Shown piece after piece: positions 44,779 through 57,703 of a stretch of DNA of 64,000 bases. The stretch is from Rhinopithecus roxellana (lineage: Eukaryota > Chordata > Mammalia > Primates > Cercopithecidae). The stretch covers positions 48,631,030-48,695,029 of the forward strand of contig NC_044560.1 of NCBI RefSeq assembly GCF_007565055.1, given 5' to 3'. How positions within the stretch are numbered: position 1 is the first letter of the stretch; every line of letters begins with the position of its first letter. Position numbers and translations under genes: made by a program. The notes below the pieces were generated by a model. The model saw nothing but the letters and a program-made list of their open reading frames with translations, did not search any database and was not told the DNA's origin.

Positions 44779-45301
44779 ATACCAGTCATAATACATGAAA
44801 TAGGAGAGGGGAATTTAAATAGAAGATGACCTTAAGTTCCTTGTCTTGTTTGGGAAGATACAGCTATAAAGACTCCTGGTTGCTTACTTCATATCCATTT
44901 TTCCATTTTTATTAGTTAAATTAAGTATGTTGAGATTGGCAACATCACTAAAGTTTCATATTTCTTACTGGCCTCTTATAGCTGGTTGAACTTATAAATT
45001 AATACCTTGTCAATGAGAAATGAATATTTTATGTGAAATATTCATAAAGGTTTCTTAAGGGGATATGATTCAGCTGTATGGAAAAACACTTTTTTTGCCT
45101 TCACCTCCTCCCCCTTATTCATACAATGTTGGTTAACAGCTTGAGTCGCAGCAGCCGTATTGGATGATAAACTGATCTTAAAGGTGGAAATTATACCCTA
45201 GGAAGAGGAGACAGAATAAAAAAAAATAGTCTGGGTACTCAGTAACCATGAATCTTCCACATCAGCTCTATAAGGACCATTTGTGAAATTATGAGACAGA
45301 T
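44779..45301. other. Unique sequence, nothing recognised
   Basis: No gene or repeat recognised between the AluS and the THE1 LTR. Confidence 0.4.
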
Positions 45302-45673
45302 TGATATGGTTAGGCTTTGTATCTGCACCCAAATCTCAACTTGAATTGTAATCTCCATAATCCTCATGTGTCTAGGGAAAGACCTGGTGGGAGGTGACTG
45401 GATCATGGGGGCGGTTCCGTCCACGCTGTTCTTGTGTTAGTGAGTGAGTTCCCACAAGATCTGATGGTTTTATAAGGGGCTCTTCTCCTTCGCTCTCACT
45501 CTTCTCTCTCCTGGGAAGAAAGTCCTTGCTTCTCCTTCACCTTCTGCCATGATTGTAAGTTTCCCGAGGCCTCCCTGAGCCATGTGGAACTGTGAGTCAA
45601 TTAAACTTCTTTCCTTTATAAATTCCCTAGTCTCAGGTATTTCTTTATAGCTGTGTGAAAATGGACTAATACA
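45302..45673 (+). mobile_element. THE1/MST-type solo LTR, sense
   Basis: Full-length LTR from TGATATGGTTAGGCTTTGTA through CACCCAAATCTCAACTTG, GATCATGGGGGCGGTTCCG, CACAAGATCTGATGG, AGCCATGTGGAACTGTGAG and AAATTCCCTAGTCTCAGG to ACTAATACA. No internal region lies on either side, so it is solitary. Confidence 0.93.
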
Positions 45674-46610
45674 GAGATAAACCCTTGTGTTTAAACTGCT
45701 GCTAGTTTGGTTTTCTCTCATATGCACCCAAGCATAAACTTAACTGATACATAGAGAAGGGAAAGACAGATTAGTTTTAGAATTTTAAATATACCTGTAT
45801 AGAGGGAACCACTAAAATTGTAGAAATAGTATGCAAAACTTCGAAACCAGAATTGACATAAAAATGCTGCTGGGGGGGGCGGGTGTTGAAGAATCAATTA
45901 TTTAAAGAAAAAATAGGAAAGGAGAAAAAATGGCTCTATAAAAACATTTAAGTCAAATGTGCATGTAAAGAGTTCTAATAAAATTGTTTCACAAAATGTA
46001 AGCATGGAAAAAGCCATACATTTAAATCATATTATTATTTTATATAATACATAATTTTAAAACATGTACATAATCAAATTCATAAATTAAATCTTATACT
46101 GTCAATAAAACACAAAAAGCCATGTCAGCCCCACTTGTTATTATGGTTCAGGACCCAGTTCATTTCTCCTTCAAACTCATTCCTCTGTGATTACCATCCC
46201 TGGCTTTGAACTCTCCACTTATTTTCATACCTAATTTTAATTTCTCTTTGAACTTGTTGATTAATCTGAGTTCTTTTGCCTTGACTCTTTGCACTCTGAA
46301 GACTTTGGTTTGCAGCTAAATGTATGGATCACTCAGTTTTTTTTTGAGATCTACAATTTTATATTGTTTCTGGAATTTATGCTTTCAGCCAACAATACTC
46401 AAGGACACAGGCCTTGGAAATAAGTATTCCATTTCTATTGAGTTATAATGGCACTAAAAGAAACAGGCTTTAGAATCAGACTAATTTAAATTTGAATCCA
46501 AAAAAATTCAGGAGGCACATATTAAGAGGTTAAGAATAAAGGCTGCCTAATAGAAATGTGGTAAAAAAGACATTAGCAGGTAATTACTGAATATGAGATA
46601 CAAAGAAAAT
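45674..46610. other. AT-rich unique sequence
   Basis: Holds a short GGGGGGGCGGG run at about 45,871-45,882 and an AT-rich patch at 46,020-46,100. No gene recognised. Confidence 0.4.
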
Positions 46611-46664
<54 letters not shown>

Positions 46665-46679
46665 GATAGATAGATAGAT
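46611..46679. repeat. (GATA)n microsatellite
   Basis: About 16 GATA units with one GATGATA interruption near the end. Confidence 0.96.
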
Positions 46680-46973
46680 CGATGTTTAATCTTACTAGAG
46701 ATTTTTAAAACTATAAATTGAAGTAAGACAGGTAATCTTTTATCCTCTCAGATTAGCAAAGGTTATAAGGCGTGATTCAATTCTGTTTTGGCAAGGTACA
46801 GAACAGGCTCTGTTATACAATGGTAGATAGCAACCAGCTTTTTACTGCAGGTGATCCTTTTCTTCTAAGTCAACAGCAGGGCCATGTTTCTCTATTTGCA
46901 CATGGGTGTTTTGGATAATGACACACTGGCAGAAGTGATCCCCTACCCTCCACCCACCCCATCCCTCACAGAT

Positions 46974-47345
46974 TGTATTAGTCCATTTCCACGCTGCTAA
47001 TAAAGACATACCTGACTGGGTAATTTATAAAGGAAAGAGGTTCAATTGACTCACAGTTCAGCATGTCTGGGGAAGCCTCAGGAAACTTACAATCATGATG
47101 GAAAGGGAAGCAAACATGTCCTTCTTTACATGCAGCAGTAAGGAGAAGTGCTGAGGACTTTATAAGGGGAAAAAGCCCTTTATAAAACCATCCGATTTGT
47201 GATAACTCACTATCATGAGAACAGCATGAGGGTAACCACCCCCATGATTAAATTACCTCCCACCGGGTCCCTCTCATGACACATGGGGATATGGGAACTA
47301 CAATTCAAGATGAGATTTGGGCGGGGACACAGCCAGACCATATTG
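46974..47345 (-). mobile_element. THE1/MST-type solo LTR, antisense
   Basis: Starts TGTATTAGTCCATTTCCACG and continues through AGACATACCTGACTGGG, TCATGAGAACAGCATGAG, CACCGGGTCCCTCTCATG and GATTTGGGCGGGGACACAG to CCATATT. It is opposed to the sense THE1 LTR 1.3 kb away. Confidence 0.92.
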
Positions 47346-47659
47346 CACACATGCATATACATCCACTTTTTTCCTTCCCTGTTGACTGGATTTAGAAATT
47401 CGGGGAGACTTTGATACCATATATGGAAGTTGCCAGGCTCCATCCACTTGGGTCTCTCCCTGACTGCATGGGTCCCACTATGTAATTCACCACCAAATGA
47501 AGTTTATATGATTAAGAAATAAATTTCTCTTTTCTTAGGCCACTGAGATTTGGGCTTAAAAGTTTAAGCACCTTACATTGCTTTAACCAATGCATACACT
47601 ATAAAAGGAAGTATGAATTTATAGTAAATATAAAGGGCAGTCTGGTGAAGTGCACACAA

Positions 47660-47830
47660 TTTTGTCCATGAATTACACATTTAGATATCCATATAAGGAA
47701 ACAATCAGATAAATGTAAAAAATATATGTATAAGGCTATTCCTTTAGGCATTGTTTATAACAGCAAAAAGGAAAATAATTTAAATCTCATAGAGAATTGA
47801 GGAATATGTCATTGCATTCATGCTTACATT
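47660..47830 (+). mobile_element. Old L1M 3' fragment
   Basis: AACAATCAGATAAATGTAAA and GCATTGTTTATAACAGCAAA, with AATTTAAATCTCATAG, match an old L1 3' region. Confidence 0.45.
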
Positions 47831-48110
47831 TACATTTTTTCATTCATTTATTTAGTAAATATTCAGTATATGTCATGTGACACCACTGTGATGGATACCA
47901 GGGAGCATACCAGTGAAAAAAGATAAGGCACCCACCATTGTGAAACCTATTATTTAAGAAATTATACGGACATTTATGATGTAAATTTAAAATCTGAATT
48001 ATAGCAAGCTGTTGTAAAGGAAAAATATGGAATGCTATGAAGGCATATAATATAAAACATGTATCTTGTGCTGTTGGTCAGGAAAAGTTTCCTAAATTAA
48101 CAGATAGGAT
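47831..48110. mobile_element. Ancient interspersed repeat fragment, unassigned
   Basis: CATTCATTTATTTAGTAAAT, GATACCAGGGAGCATACCAG and TCAGGAAAAGTTTCCTAAAT fit the same old repeat pattern seen at 14,790 and 40,095. Confidence 0.4.
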
Positions 48111-48329
48111 ATAAAATATAGCATAACCGAATAAAAATTACCTCTGATTTTCCCAATAATAATATTCACTACCCTCCATCAACCAAAATATCTTTTTAAC
48201 TTACCCGAATATATAAACTTGAATATATAATCAAAAGTTTACTTTTAGTATTTCACATGTCAATTTATATAATGACCTATATTATAATGTATTAGGCAAA
48301 ATAATAAGCGACATCAGAAATATGGCTTT

Positions 48330-48545
48330 GTTCCACTTGGTCTTCATGGAATATCACACTCCTGGCATTGAATCCTAACTCTGTCTCTTAATAGTTGTGA
48401 CTTTGAACAATTTTCCTCACCTGTAAAATGGTGATAATAATAGTTACTATCATAAACTTGAGTGATGATTTAGCTCTTAAAAATATGTATTTAAAACAAT
48501 TACATGGCATATAGTAAGTGCCAAGTAAGTGTTAAAATGACAATT
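48330..48545 (+). mobile_element. MIR SINE
   Basis: CACTCCTGGCATTGAATCCT, GTGACTTTGAACAATTTTCC, CACCTGTAAAATGGTGATAA and GGCATATAGTAAGTGCCAAG are in MIR order. Confidence 0.8.
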
Positions 48546-49584
48546 CCTTTCTGTCTGTGCATCTTACACTCTCATCTTGATTATCAATAATGACATATGA
48601 AATCAGGTAACAAGCATCTTCATTTTTGCCTAAATCATTTGAGATTATTTTACAAGTTTAAGATGCTGTCAGGGCAATTTTTATCTCAAGCAATACATAT
48701 TCATTTGCAGAACATTTAGCTAGTTTTAGTTCATTTATCCTGCAAGGTTACAGTCATTATCTGTACAGTAAGGTAACTTACTGTAGTGCTCTGTCTTTTC
48801 TCTCTTCCTTCCTCCCTCTCTACCATATTTTCTTTCCATTTTTCTAAATGCAATATTCATTTTTGTCAAAGAAGACCTATTTATTGCATCTAAAGGTACA
48901 TCTTTTGAATGAGTATTTTAAAGTAGAAGCTCATGCTTCATATCCCTTTGGTCTTCAATACCACCCTCAGGCTACTTTTATCCTCAATTTATTCCCCAGA
49001 TTAACTCCTCACCTAAATTTTAATTTATTTTGCAGTTTTATTCTCTATTTTATATTTAGCTTCTTACTTCTAATAACATGCTTATATTGCTTTTTCATCA
49101 TTTTTTTTCATTTTAGACATTATATTTTTACTTTACTACTGAAGATAACATTTTAGCTGTTTTACAACCTGTCCCACCTATCCTACATTTATTCTATTTG
49201 CATTCTCCTATGATGCATAGTTTTGAACAGTTTTAAGTAAACAGCCAATTTTACATGACCATACAATTATTATTCATATCTGAACCATGTATAAAATTAA
49301 AATTACTTTTCTATGTTGCACAAATCAAAACTTTTTCTTGGAGTTAATAGTTAAATTATATTTTTATTTTCTTGGTTTCTCTGATGATCAGTCCTTAAAT
49401 TAGACCTAAGCCTTCACCAAAATGATGATACTTATTTTAAGTACTGCAGGTAATTGATTGGTCAGTTTACTAATCAAAGGTTCCAATTTGAATTGGTTCA
49501 GCCTACAGTTAGTGATAGCTGTCAGACACACACACAAGTGTAATACCCCTTCCCATCTTGTACCCAGGAGAGTATAAATTGCAC
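48546..49584. other. AT-rich sequence, nothing recognised
   Basis: The 102-codon plus-strand frame at 48,848-49,156 is Phe/Leu-rich from composition and is judged chance. A short CA run lies at 49,527-49,536. Confidence 0.35.
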
Positions 49585-50545
49585 TTTTCGGGATTTTGCC
49601 TACCCTAAGGTCACAGAGATTTTATAAATGTCTTCATTTAGAGGTTTATCACTGTAACTTTAACATTTAGGTCTATGATTCATTTTGAGTTAATTTATAA
49701 ATACAGTATGAGGTAAAGATCATGGCACATTATTTTTCCATATGGATAGCTAGTTGTTCCAGCACTGCTTGTTGAAATTACTGTCACTTCCCTGTTGAAT
49801 TGCTTTAAAAATCAAATGATCACGTATGTCTTTATTAACATCAGTCGGTCATATATGTGTGTGTGTGTGTATATATGTTTGTGTATTTGTATAAGTCTGC
49901 TTCTGGACTCTATTTTCTATTCCATTGATTCATATATCTATTTATTTGACAACACGATAGTGTCTTGATTATTGTAGCTTTCTGGTAGTAAGTCTTGAAA
50001 TTAGGTAGTGTAATTCCTGCAAAAACTCTTCAAAAATGGTTATGGCTATTCTGGATTGTAGACATTTCCAAATATATTTTAAAATTATTTTGTCAATTTC
50101 TACCAAAAACATTCTGGGGTTTGATTAATATTGAATTGTAGCTAAGTAATAAGTTGATGAGAGTTGAGACCTTAATAACACTAATTTTTTTCAGTCTAGG
50201 AACGTGGAATATATCTGCGTGTTATTTCTTTTTTATTTTCTCTAATTTATGTTTTATACCTTCAGTGTGCATGCTTTATATAGTATACATATTTTGTTAT
50301 ATTTTGTGAAGTTTATTTCCAAGTATTTAATATTTTTGTATGCCACTTGTAAACTGAATTTAAAATTTTTATTTTGTAATTGTTTGTTGTCAGGATATAG
50401 AAATATAATTAATTGTGTATATTGACCTTGTATCTTATAACCATACTAAATTCATTTATTAGTTCTAGTAACTTTTTGCAGATTATTGAGGGTTTTCTAT
50501 ATACATGCTTACATTATGTTAGATATATTTTTTATATTTTGTATT
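49585..50545 (-). mobile_element. L1M LINE segment, antisense (ORF2)
   Basis: Reads as antisense L1: ACATTTAGGTCTATGATTCA, CATATGGATAGCTAGTTGTT, TTGATTATTGTAGCTTTCTG and AACTTTTTGCAGATTATTGA. It covers ORF2 from its C-terminal side back to just beyond the RT active-site region. The 3' UTR and tail are missing. It meets a sense L1 head-to-head at about 50,550. Confidence 0.8.
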
Positions 50546-51244
50546 AAATTGCATGTGAATAGAGGGGAGAAATAAAGGAAAATTCGATGAAATACAACTA
50601 AAACCCCTGGACATAATCTATAAAGCAAACATAAGAAAACTGAAAGCTGAAGAGAAGAAGACAGACTGGCTAGGGACCTCGGGATCCAAGAAATGGCACA
50701 ATGGTGAGTTCCTTGAGTTTTTTTTTCAGCATCACATATTCCACACTGGAAACTGAAGAAGCTAGAAAGCTACAAATGCCAATGGATGCAGACAAAAAAA
50801 GTATCTTCAGCAAAAGCTTTCTTTCTACAGATAGGGACTAGAAAAGGGGCAGCTCAGTGAGACAGAAAACTCTTAGACACTAATTGCACTACTTATTCAA
50901 ACACTGGAGAAAATCGTGTGACCACCTTTACCCACACAAACAAAGGCCAAGCAGGGAACCTAGATTTTCATTCTTAACAGGATACAAAGAGCGGACCCAA
51001 TCTCTCCACTGGGTTGGTGTCAGAGAAGTCTGAGTAGGGAGTTGGTAATTTCATCCTGCTGGGCAGAAAAGGGGTCTCCCCATCCTGCAGTTTTAGTGGA
51101 TATAATCTGGAAAGCCTGGACTTAAACTCCATTTGTCAGTAACCAGGCACCCCTACTCATACATACTGGGTTGTATCAGAGAATGACTAGTGGAAAGTCA
51201 GGATTTTTATCACCTCCCAGAGGTAACAAACATGACCACACATA

Positions 51245-51285
<41 letters not shown>

Positions 51286-53035
51286 AGTGTTAATGGTGAC
51301 CACAGGGGGAAGTAATATGACACTTCTCTGCCTCATATGCATCGTGGAATCAGTGAAGTCTCAGTGGGGAGCCAAAATTCCCACCCACACCCACTAACCC
51401 CACCTTGGTGTTAAGGAGGGCTGAGTGGAGAACTCATATTTCTCCTCCAACTGGGAATAGTGAAGTAGCATCTTTTTGCCCCGACAGAGCAGTGTCAGAA
51501 GAAGTCAGATAAAATAGAACTTTTAAATAAGATCCAGAATTCCATAGTATAATATCAAAAAATGTTCAGGTTTCATGCAAAAATCACTCATCAAACCAAA
51601 ATAAACAAAAATGTCAACTTGATTGGAAAAAGGTAATAACTGTCAAAATTGAAGGATAGATACATTAGAATTCTCTAACAAAAATTTAAAGCAGCCATAA
51701 TAAAAATGCTTCAATGAACATGCAAGAGCATGTTTGAAAAAAAATTTTAAAGTAAAATGTGTCCACAAAAAAATAGGTGATGTAAACAATAACCAAATGG
51801 AAATTTTAGAACTGAAAAACTCAGCATCTGAAATGTAAAAGCTCAATGGACAAACTCAAAAGAAGAATCAAAAGGACAGAGGAAAGAATCAGTGAATTTA
51901 AAGACAGAAAATGTAAATTACTCAATCGTAACAGAAAAACAAAGCCAGATCCTGGGAAACTGCTGTAACTCTAACAATAACAACAAAAATCTAACAGTTT
52001 TTAGACTCTGTCATCCAGAGTCACAAAAAAAGGAGGCCAAGCTGAAAAAATATTTGAAGAAATAATGGCAGAAATGTTCCTAAATTTGGCAAAAGACATA
52101 ACCTACATAATCAAGAGTTGAGTAAACAGGAAAAAGAAAAAAAAAAAAACAGAGAAAGATACAGCAGGACACTTTGTGCTCAAACTTCTATGAACTGAAA
52201 AGAAAGAAAAAATCTGGAAAGCAATAAGAAAGAAAAACGTTTGTAAAAAATGACTTGAATGATAATGGATTTGTCATCAGAAATCATGGATGCCGGATAG
52301 AAGTGGCACGGCCTTTTTCAAGTGCTGAATAAAAAGAACTGCAAACTCACAATTCTGTACCCAACAAAGATATCCCTCAAGAAAGAAGTCAATGTATCTA
52401 CCGATGAAGGAAAACTAAGAGAATTTGTTTCCATCAGACCTAACTTTAAAAATGGCTAGAGAAGTTTCTTAAACAGAAAAAAAATGATAAAATAATAAAT
52501 ATTAGAAAATCAGGAAAAAAGAAAGACTAAAAATATTGGTAAATACATTATATTTTATTTCTCCTGTTGAGTTTTCTAAACTATATTTGATATTGGAAGC
52601 AAAAATGATAATATTAATGTGGTTCTAAATGTATGCAGAAGTATTTCAAGTAATTATAACTTGGAAGTGGTAGCGACGTAAAGGGAGGTAAGGATTTGTA
52701 CACTTCTCTTGAACTGATGAAATGTCAAGAACAGTAAACAGTGATGTATTATGTATGTATATGATATAATATAATGTCTATAGCTGTAATTTAAGAACCT
52801 ATACAGAAGGATCCACTCAAAACCCCTATCAAAATTTAGAAAAATAGAATTATAAAAAATGTTTAAATAACTTATAGGAAGTCAGGAAAAAGAAAAGAGC
52901 AAACCAAAACAAATAAAAGAAAGAGAACCAACAGAAAACAAAAATAAAATACAATGGCAGACCTAAGCCTGATTATATCAATAATTAAATTAAGTGTGAA
53001 TTGTCTAAACACACTAATTAAAAGACAAAAATTGG
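50546..53035 (+). mobile_element. L1M LINE, sense: 5' region, ORF1 and start of ORF2
   Basis: After a 5' UTR-like part comes ORF1-like sequence: AATAATGGCAGAAATGTTCC, AAATTTGGCAAAAGACATAA, AACTGCAAACTCACAATTCT. The ORF2 start follows (CATATCAATAATTA-like, then GTGTGAATTGTCTAAACACAC). Many frameshifts and stops make it inactive. A CA microsatellite lies at 51,246-51,284. An L1P 3' end interrupts it at about 53,036. Confidence 0.85.
51246..51284. repeat. (CA)n microsatellite inside the L1M
   Basis: An uninterrupted CA run of about 19 units in the 5' region of the L1M. Confidence 0.95.
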
Positions 53036-53565
53036 TGTTGTGAATGCATTGCTATGTTCATTGCAGCACTATTCACAATAACGAAGACATTAACTTAATC
53101 TAGATGCCCATCAACAGTGGACTGGATAAAGAAAATGTACATATATACCACGGAATACTGTACAGTCATTGAAAAAGAACAAAATCATATTGTTTGCAGC
53201 CATATGGATGCAGCTGGAGGCCATTATCCTAAGTGAATTAATGCAGAAACAGAAAACCAAATACAAATACCGCATGTTCTCACTTTATAGGTGGGAGCTA
53301 AACATTGCATGCACATGGACGTAAAGATGGGAACGATAGACACTGAGCGCTGAAGACTACTAGAGCAGGGAGGCTGTGAGGAGGGTGAGGGTTGAAAACT
53401 GCCTATCACTTACAATGCTCACTACCTGGGTGATGGGATTATTCATACAAAACCTCAGCAACACAGTTTATCCATGTAACACAATTTATCCATGTAACAA
53501 ACCTGCACATGTACCCTGAACCTGGAAGTTGAGAAAAAGTAAATAAATAAAATAAAGTAACAAAA
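53036..53565 (+). mobile_element. L1P (L1PB/PA-like) 3' end nested in the L1M
   Basis: Begins with TGTTCATTGCAGCACTATTC, continues with GAATACTGTACAGTCATTG, ATGGATGCAGCTGGAGGCC, CCGCATGTTCTCACTTTATA and ACAAACCTGCACATGTACCC, then an A-rich tail. It is about 530 bp, 5'-truncated. Old L1M ORF2 sequence resumes right after it, so this is the younger insertion. Confidence 0.92.
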
Positions 53566-55125
53566 AACACAAACCAATTACATATGTTTGCAGAAATTCA
53601 CTTTAAAATTAACTACTTAAGTAGCTTTGCATGAAAAAATATATTCATCCAAACATTAATCAAAATAAAATAGGAATAGCTATATTAATATCAAATAAAG
53701 CAGCCTTCAGAAGCAAAGAAAATTAGTAAAGACAAAGTAGGGAATTACATAATGATGGAAAGGGTCAATCCACCAAGAAGGCATGGTAATCTTAAACTTG
53801 TATGCACCAATGCACAAGCAATAGAGCTGTAAAATATGTGAAGTGAAACTATAAAACTGAAAGGAGAAACAGACAAATCCACAATTACAGTTGGAGACTT
53901 TGCCCCTGTCTCAGCAATTGTTGGAACTAGACAGAAAAAGAGAAAAAGTATAGAACTTGGCATCATCAACCAAGTGAATCTGGTAAACATTTATGAAACA
54001 TTCTACCTAACAATAGCAGAATGCACTTTTTTTTAAGTGCCCATAGAATATATAACAAAATACACCATATCCTGGGCCCTAAAACAAACCTAGGGAAATT
54101 TAACAGAATTGAAACGATGCAGAGTTTGTTATTTAACCACAGTGGAATCAAGTTGGAAAACAGCAACAGATAGATAACAGAAAATCTCCAAACACCTCAC
54201 ACTTAAACAATACATTTCTAAATAATCCAAAGGTTAAAAAGGACGTCTCAAAAGAAATTAAAAAATACATTGAGCTGAAAGAAAATAAAAACATAACATT
54301 TGAAAACTTGTGTGACATGGTTAAAACAATTCTGAGAAGAAAATGTTTTATGTTAGAAAAGACAAAAAAGTCAAAATTCTATGATTTCAGACTGAGAACC
54401 TATAAAAAGAACAAAATTAGCCGAAAGCAAGAAGAAAGGGAATAATAAAGGTAACAGCAGAAATCAATGAAATTGAAACAGAAAATCAACAAAAGAAAAA
54501 GCCAGTACATTGAAAATATCAATAAAATGGACAAGCCTCTAGCAAGACTGACAAAAAAGATAGAGGATGCAAGTTACTAACATCAGGAATGAAACAGGGG
54601 TTATCACTACAGACTCTGAGCATATCAAAAGGATAATAAGGAAACACTGTGAACAATTTACAGATAAATGTGACAATCTAAATGAAATAAATCAGTTCCT
54701 CAAACTATCACAAACTACCTTATATAAGCTAGGTAATTTGAATAGTCATTTCACTATTAAGAAAATTGTATGCGTAATTTAAAAACTTCCTCTATCCCCT
54801 CCAAAAATTTTCAGGCTTACATGGTTTTACTAGAAAATCCAGTCTAACTTAAAGAGTTAATTTCAATTCTACACAATCTTTCATAAAATTAAGTAAGTGG
54901 GAACACTCTCAAATTCACTTTATGCAGCTACTATTTTCCCGATACCAAGAAAAAGCAAAGGCTACGATAAAAGAAACTACAGAATGATATTCCACATGAA
55001 CATAGACACAAAAATCTTTACCCATAAAATAGAAATCAGCTATCTATATTTTAAAAAACTATATACCATGACCAAGTAGCGCATGTTGTAGGGATTCAAA
55101 GCTGGTTTAAGACTCAAAAATAAGT
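53566..55125 (+). mobile_element. L1M LINE, sense, continued: ORF2 endonuclease into RT
   Basis: Continues the split L1M: AGGGTCAATCCACCAAGAAG, ACAATTACAGTTGGAGACTT, ATCCTGGGCCCTAAAACAAA, GACAAGCCTCTAGCAAGACT and ATGAAACAGGGGTTATCACT. It ends near GGATTCAAAGCTGGTTTAAG, in the early RT domain. Frames of about 60-81 codons on both strands in it are L1 debris. Confidence 0.87.
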
Positions 55126-56301
55126 TATACTAAACTAAACTAATTTCTTCTGATGTTGAATTTGGGGTTTCTTTGTTGTCTGTTTTCTAGTTACTAGTTT
55201 GCTAATCTGGAATACTCCCAAATTGGTTTTAGATGGGACTTTATTTGTGATTTGTTACATAATTGCTCACCTATCCAAGAGTTAGGTTTTTATCTACCCA
55301 CAAATTTAGATACTCCAAAAGGTCAATATAAGAACTAAAGACAAACCAAACTAAATAGAACAAAACACTTAAAGACAAAAAAAAAAAAGATGACTTTTAT
55401 ATCAAAAGTTTGTTCCATTATGCAGGATAATTTTTAAGAAAAATACTGACCAACTGAATTACATTGAGCTGAGGACAACCAGGAGGGTAGTTTGTGATTC
55501 ATATCTCATGGAGTATGTTAAAGGAAACAGAATTTAAAAAACAGGATATCCAAGGAATGCATGAGAGATGTCCTCAGACAACAGAAGGGCGCTTGAGCAG
55601 AAGGGAAGTGTTTTGTGGTCCAGAGTCTGAACTAAAACAAGTTACTGCAAGTGAAAAAGAAAATAATTTCCTACAAATATAGAAACATTTTTCTAACAAT
55701 TAGAGCTGACAAAAACTTTTTTATGAATTAGTAAATCTTGTATCTGCAAAAGTACTTGAGAAAATTCTGGAAAAGCACAAACAGCGATATTATAGTGGGG
55801 CTTCCTGTATGGATGGGAGATTGAGTTGGCTGTATGATACCCTAAGATCCCTTCGAACACAGATTCGGTGATCTTAAGGGAGCAAGGAATTGGCCGAGTT
55901 ATTTTGATTTTCACTGAGTAGAGAAATCTTAAGCCCTATGTCTAGCCTAAATTGTCCTGTTGCTTGGTTTAAATGGTTTCAATTAGCTAATGTAGTGATG
56001 AGATTTAAATGATAAATGTTCACATTAACAAAATTCGAGACATGACCTTGACAGTCCTGCTAGACCACTCTGCTGAAAAGCACTTCAGGAGCCCTACAAA
56101 TAGCTCTCATTACTTTTCTCCATTTTAAAATGATGTTTATTTTAATTTCTCAGAATTCCGGGGTCTATAATTACCTAAGGTTTATATGGCAGTGAACAGC
56201 TAATTAGTCTATTTTTTTTAAGGCAGATGATTCATGTTCAGTAATATATCCAATGCTTGCCTCTGGTGCTAACCCAAGTCCTGGAGTTCTTCCTTAAATT
56301 G
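55126..56301. other. Unique sequence, nothing recognised
   Basis: Contains an A run at 55,377-55,388. No repeat or exon recognised. Confidence 0.4.
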
Positions 56302-56810
56302 CAGTTGATCCTTGAACAACACAGGTCTGAACTGCGCAGGTTCAGTTACACACAAATATTTTTCCACCTCCACCACCTCTGATACAGCAAGACTAGTCTC
56401 TCTTCTTTCTCCTCTTTCTCAGCCTACTTAATGTGAAGACAATGAGTATTAAGACCTTTGATGAGCCACATCGACTTAATGCATGCCTAACTATCTGCAG
56501 CACTTCCTCTGCTCTTAAAGGGCATTTCTACAGCAGACCCTTATAATAACTGGTTGGTAAACTGAGGAAAAAGAATTTTTTTCAGAAGATATATTTTCTC
56601 TTCCTTATGATTTTTTAAATAACATTTTCTTTTCTCTGGTTTACTTTATTGTAAGAATTCAGTATATAACACGTATAACACACAAAATATGTGCCAACTC
56701 TGTTATCAATGAGGCTTCTGGTCAACAGTAGGCTATTGGTAGTTAAGTCTTAGAGGACAGTCAAAACTTACGTATGTCTCCTAACTCCCACATTGCTCAA
56801 GGGTTGACTG
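56302..56810 (+). mobile_element. Tigger/MER44-like (TcMar) DNA transposon
   Basis: Runs from CAGTTGATCCTTGAACAACA to GCTCAAGGGTTGACTG, which are inverted-repeat ends of the pogo/Tigger type. Characteristic inner parts are CTGAACTGCGCAGGTTCAG, CCTACTTAATGTGAAGAC and CAACAGTAGGCTATTGGTAG. It is non-autonomous and has no transposase ORF. A 94-bp block (56,484-56,577) appears foreign to the family and is an inverted copy of 57,704-57,797. Subfamily name is uncertain. Confidence 0.8.
56484..56577 (-). repeat. Left arm of 94-bp inverted duplication
   Basis: Starts TGCCTAACTATCTGCAGCAC and ends TGAGGAAAAAGAATT. Its reverse complement aligns without gaps to 57,704-57,797 with 4 mismatches in 94 (95.7%). 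It interrupts the Tigger-like element between CATCGACTTAATG and CAGAAGATATATTTTC. Confidence 0.97.
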
Positions 56811-57087
56811 TACAGTGCCTAACCTTTAATGATACTGATTCACGTAGTATTTTTTGTCTGCTTCCTCTGATCTGCCAGGTTTAACAGTGCCATAATCACC
56901 ACAGAGAGGGGCTGAGGTCCCAGTTCAAGAGGTGATGTGGAGAGATTGGTTTTGATCAGCTTTCAGTTGCAAGTCTCAGAGCAAACAAAGCCAAATCTTA
57001 ACCCCACACCTTCTGATATGTAGCCTAGATTCAAATAAAAGTCAAAATAAGACTGGTGTATATTCTAAATTAACTGAATTGAATTTA

Positions 57088-57260
57088 ATTTACTTCTCAC
57101 AAAAGAAATGATTAACTACTATTTTCATTACATAGATGTGAACACTGGTGTTCACAGGGTTACATAGCCTGTATCTAAACACATTGTTAGAAAGAAGCAA
57201 AGCCAAAATTTGAACCCAGGTATGTCTAACTCAAAGTACACATCTCTGGAGATCTATTGA
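57088..57260 (-). mobile_element. MIR SINE, antisense
   Basis: TACTATTTTCATTACATAGATG, CAGGGTTACATAGCC and CAAAATTTGAACCCAGGTAT match reverse MIR. Confidence 0.65.
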
Positions 57261-57703
57261 ATTTCAGAATCATGGCAAGGCAGAAATAAAAGAGAAATAA
57301 AACTTTTCAATTCATCATGAATTGCCTTTGGCACTACATTGTGCGTGAGTGTAGATATGCAGGGTCATGTTTTTCCATTGGTAGCAATAATATCACTGCT
57401 CTGGTATACTTTTTGTGGTAACATGCTTCTATTTCTAATTTTTTATATTAATACTGTTACCTTCACCACTTGTTTGTTTTGTTTTGTTTTGTTTTGTGCA
57501 CTTAAAGAGCAGTGTAAAATCAGAGCTCTGATTCAGAATATTTCCTTCATTGCTTAGCTGGCTAAAGATCTGAAACCATGCTCAGTTGATATAAACCATC
57601 TCCAAGACAATGCCTTGACTATTTCTCTCTTTGTTGAAATATTTTTCATAGATTGGGCAGAGGAAAAGTCAATGGAAACAAATATCTGATTTACACATCT
57701 CTT
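57261..57703. other. Unique sequence, nothing recognised
   Basis: A short (GTTTT)n run lies at 57,474-57,495. No gene or other repeat recognised. Confidence 0.4.
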
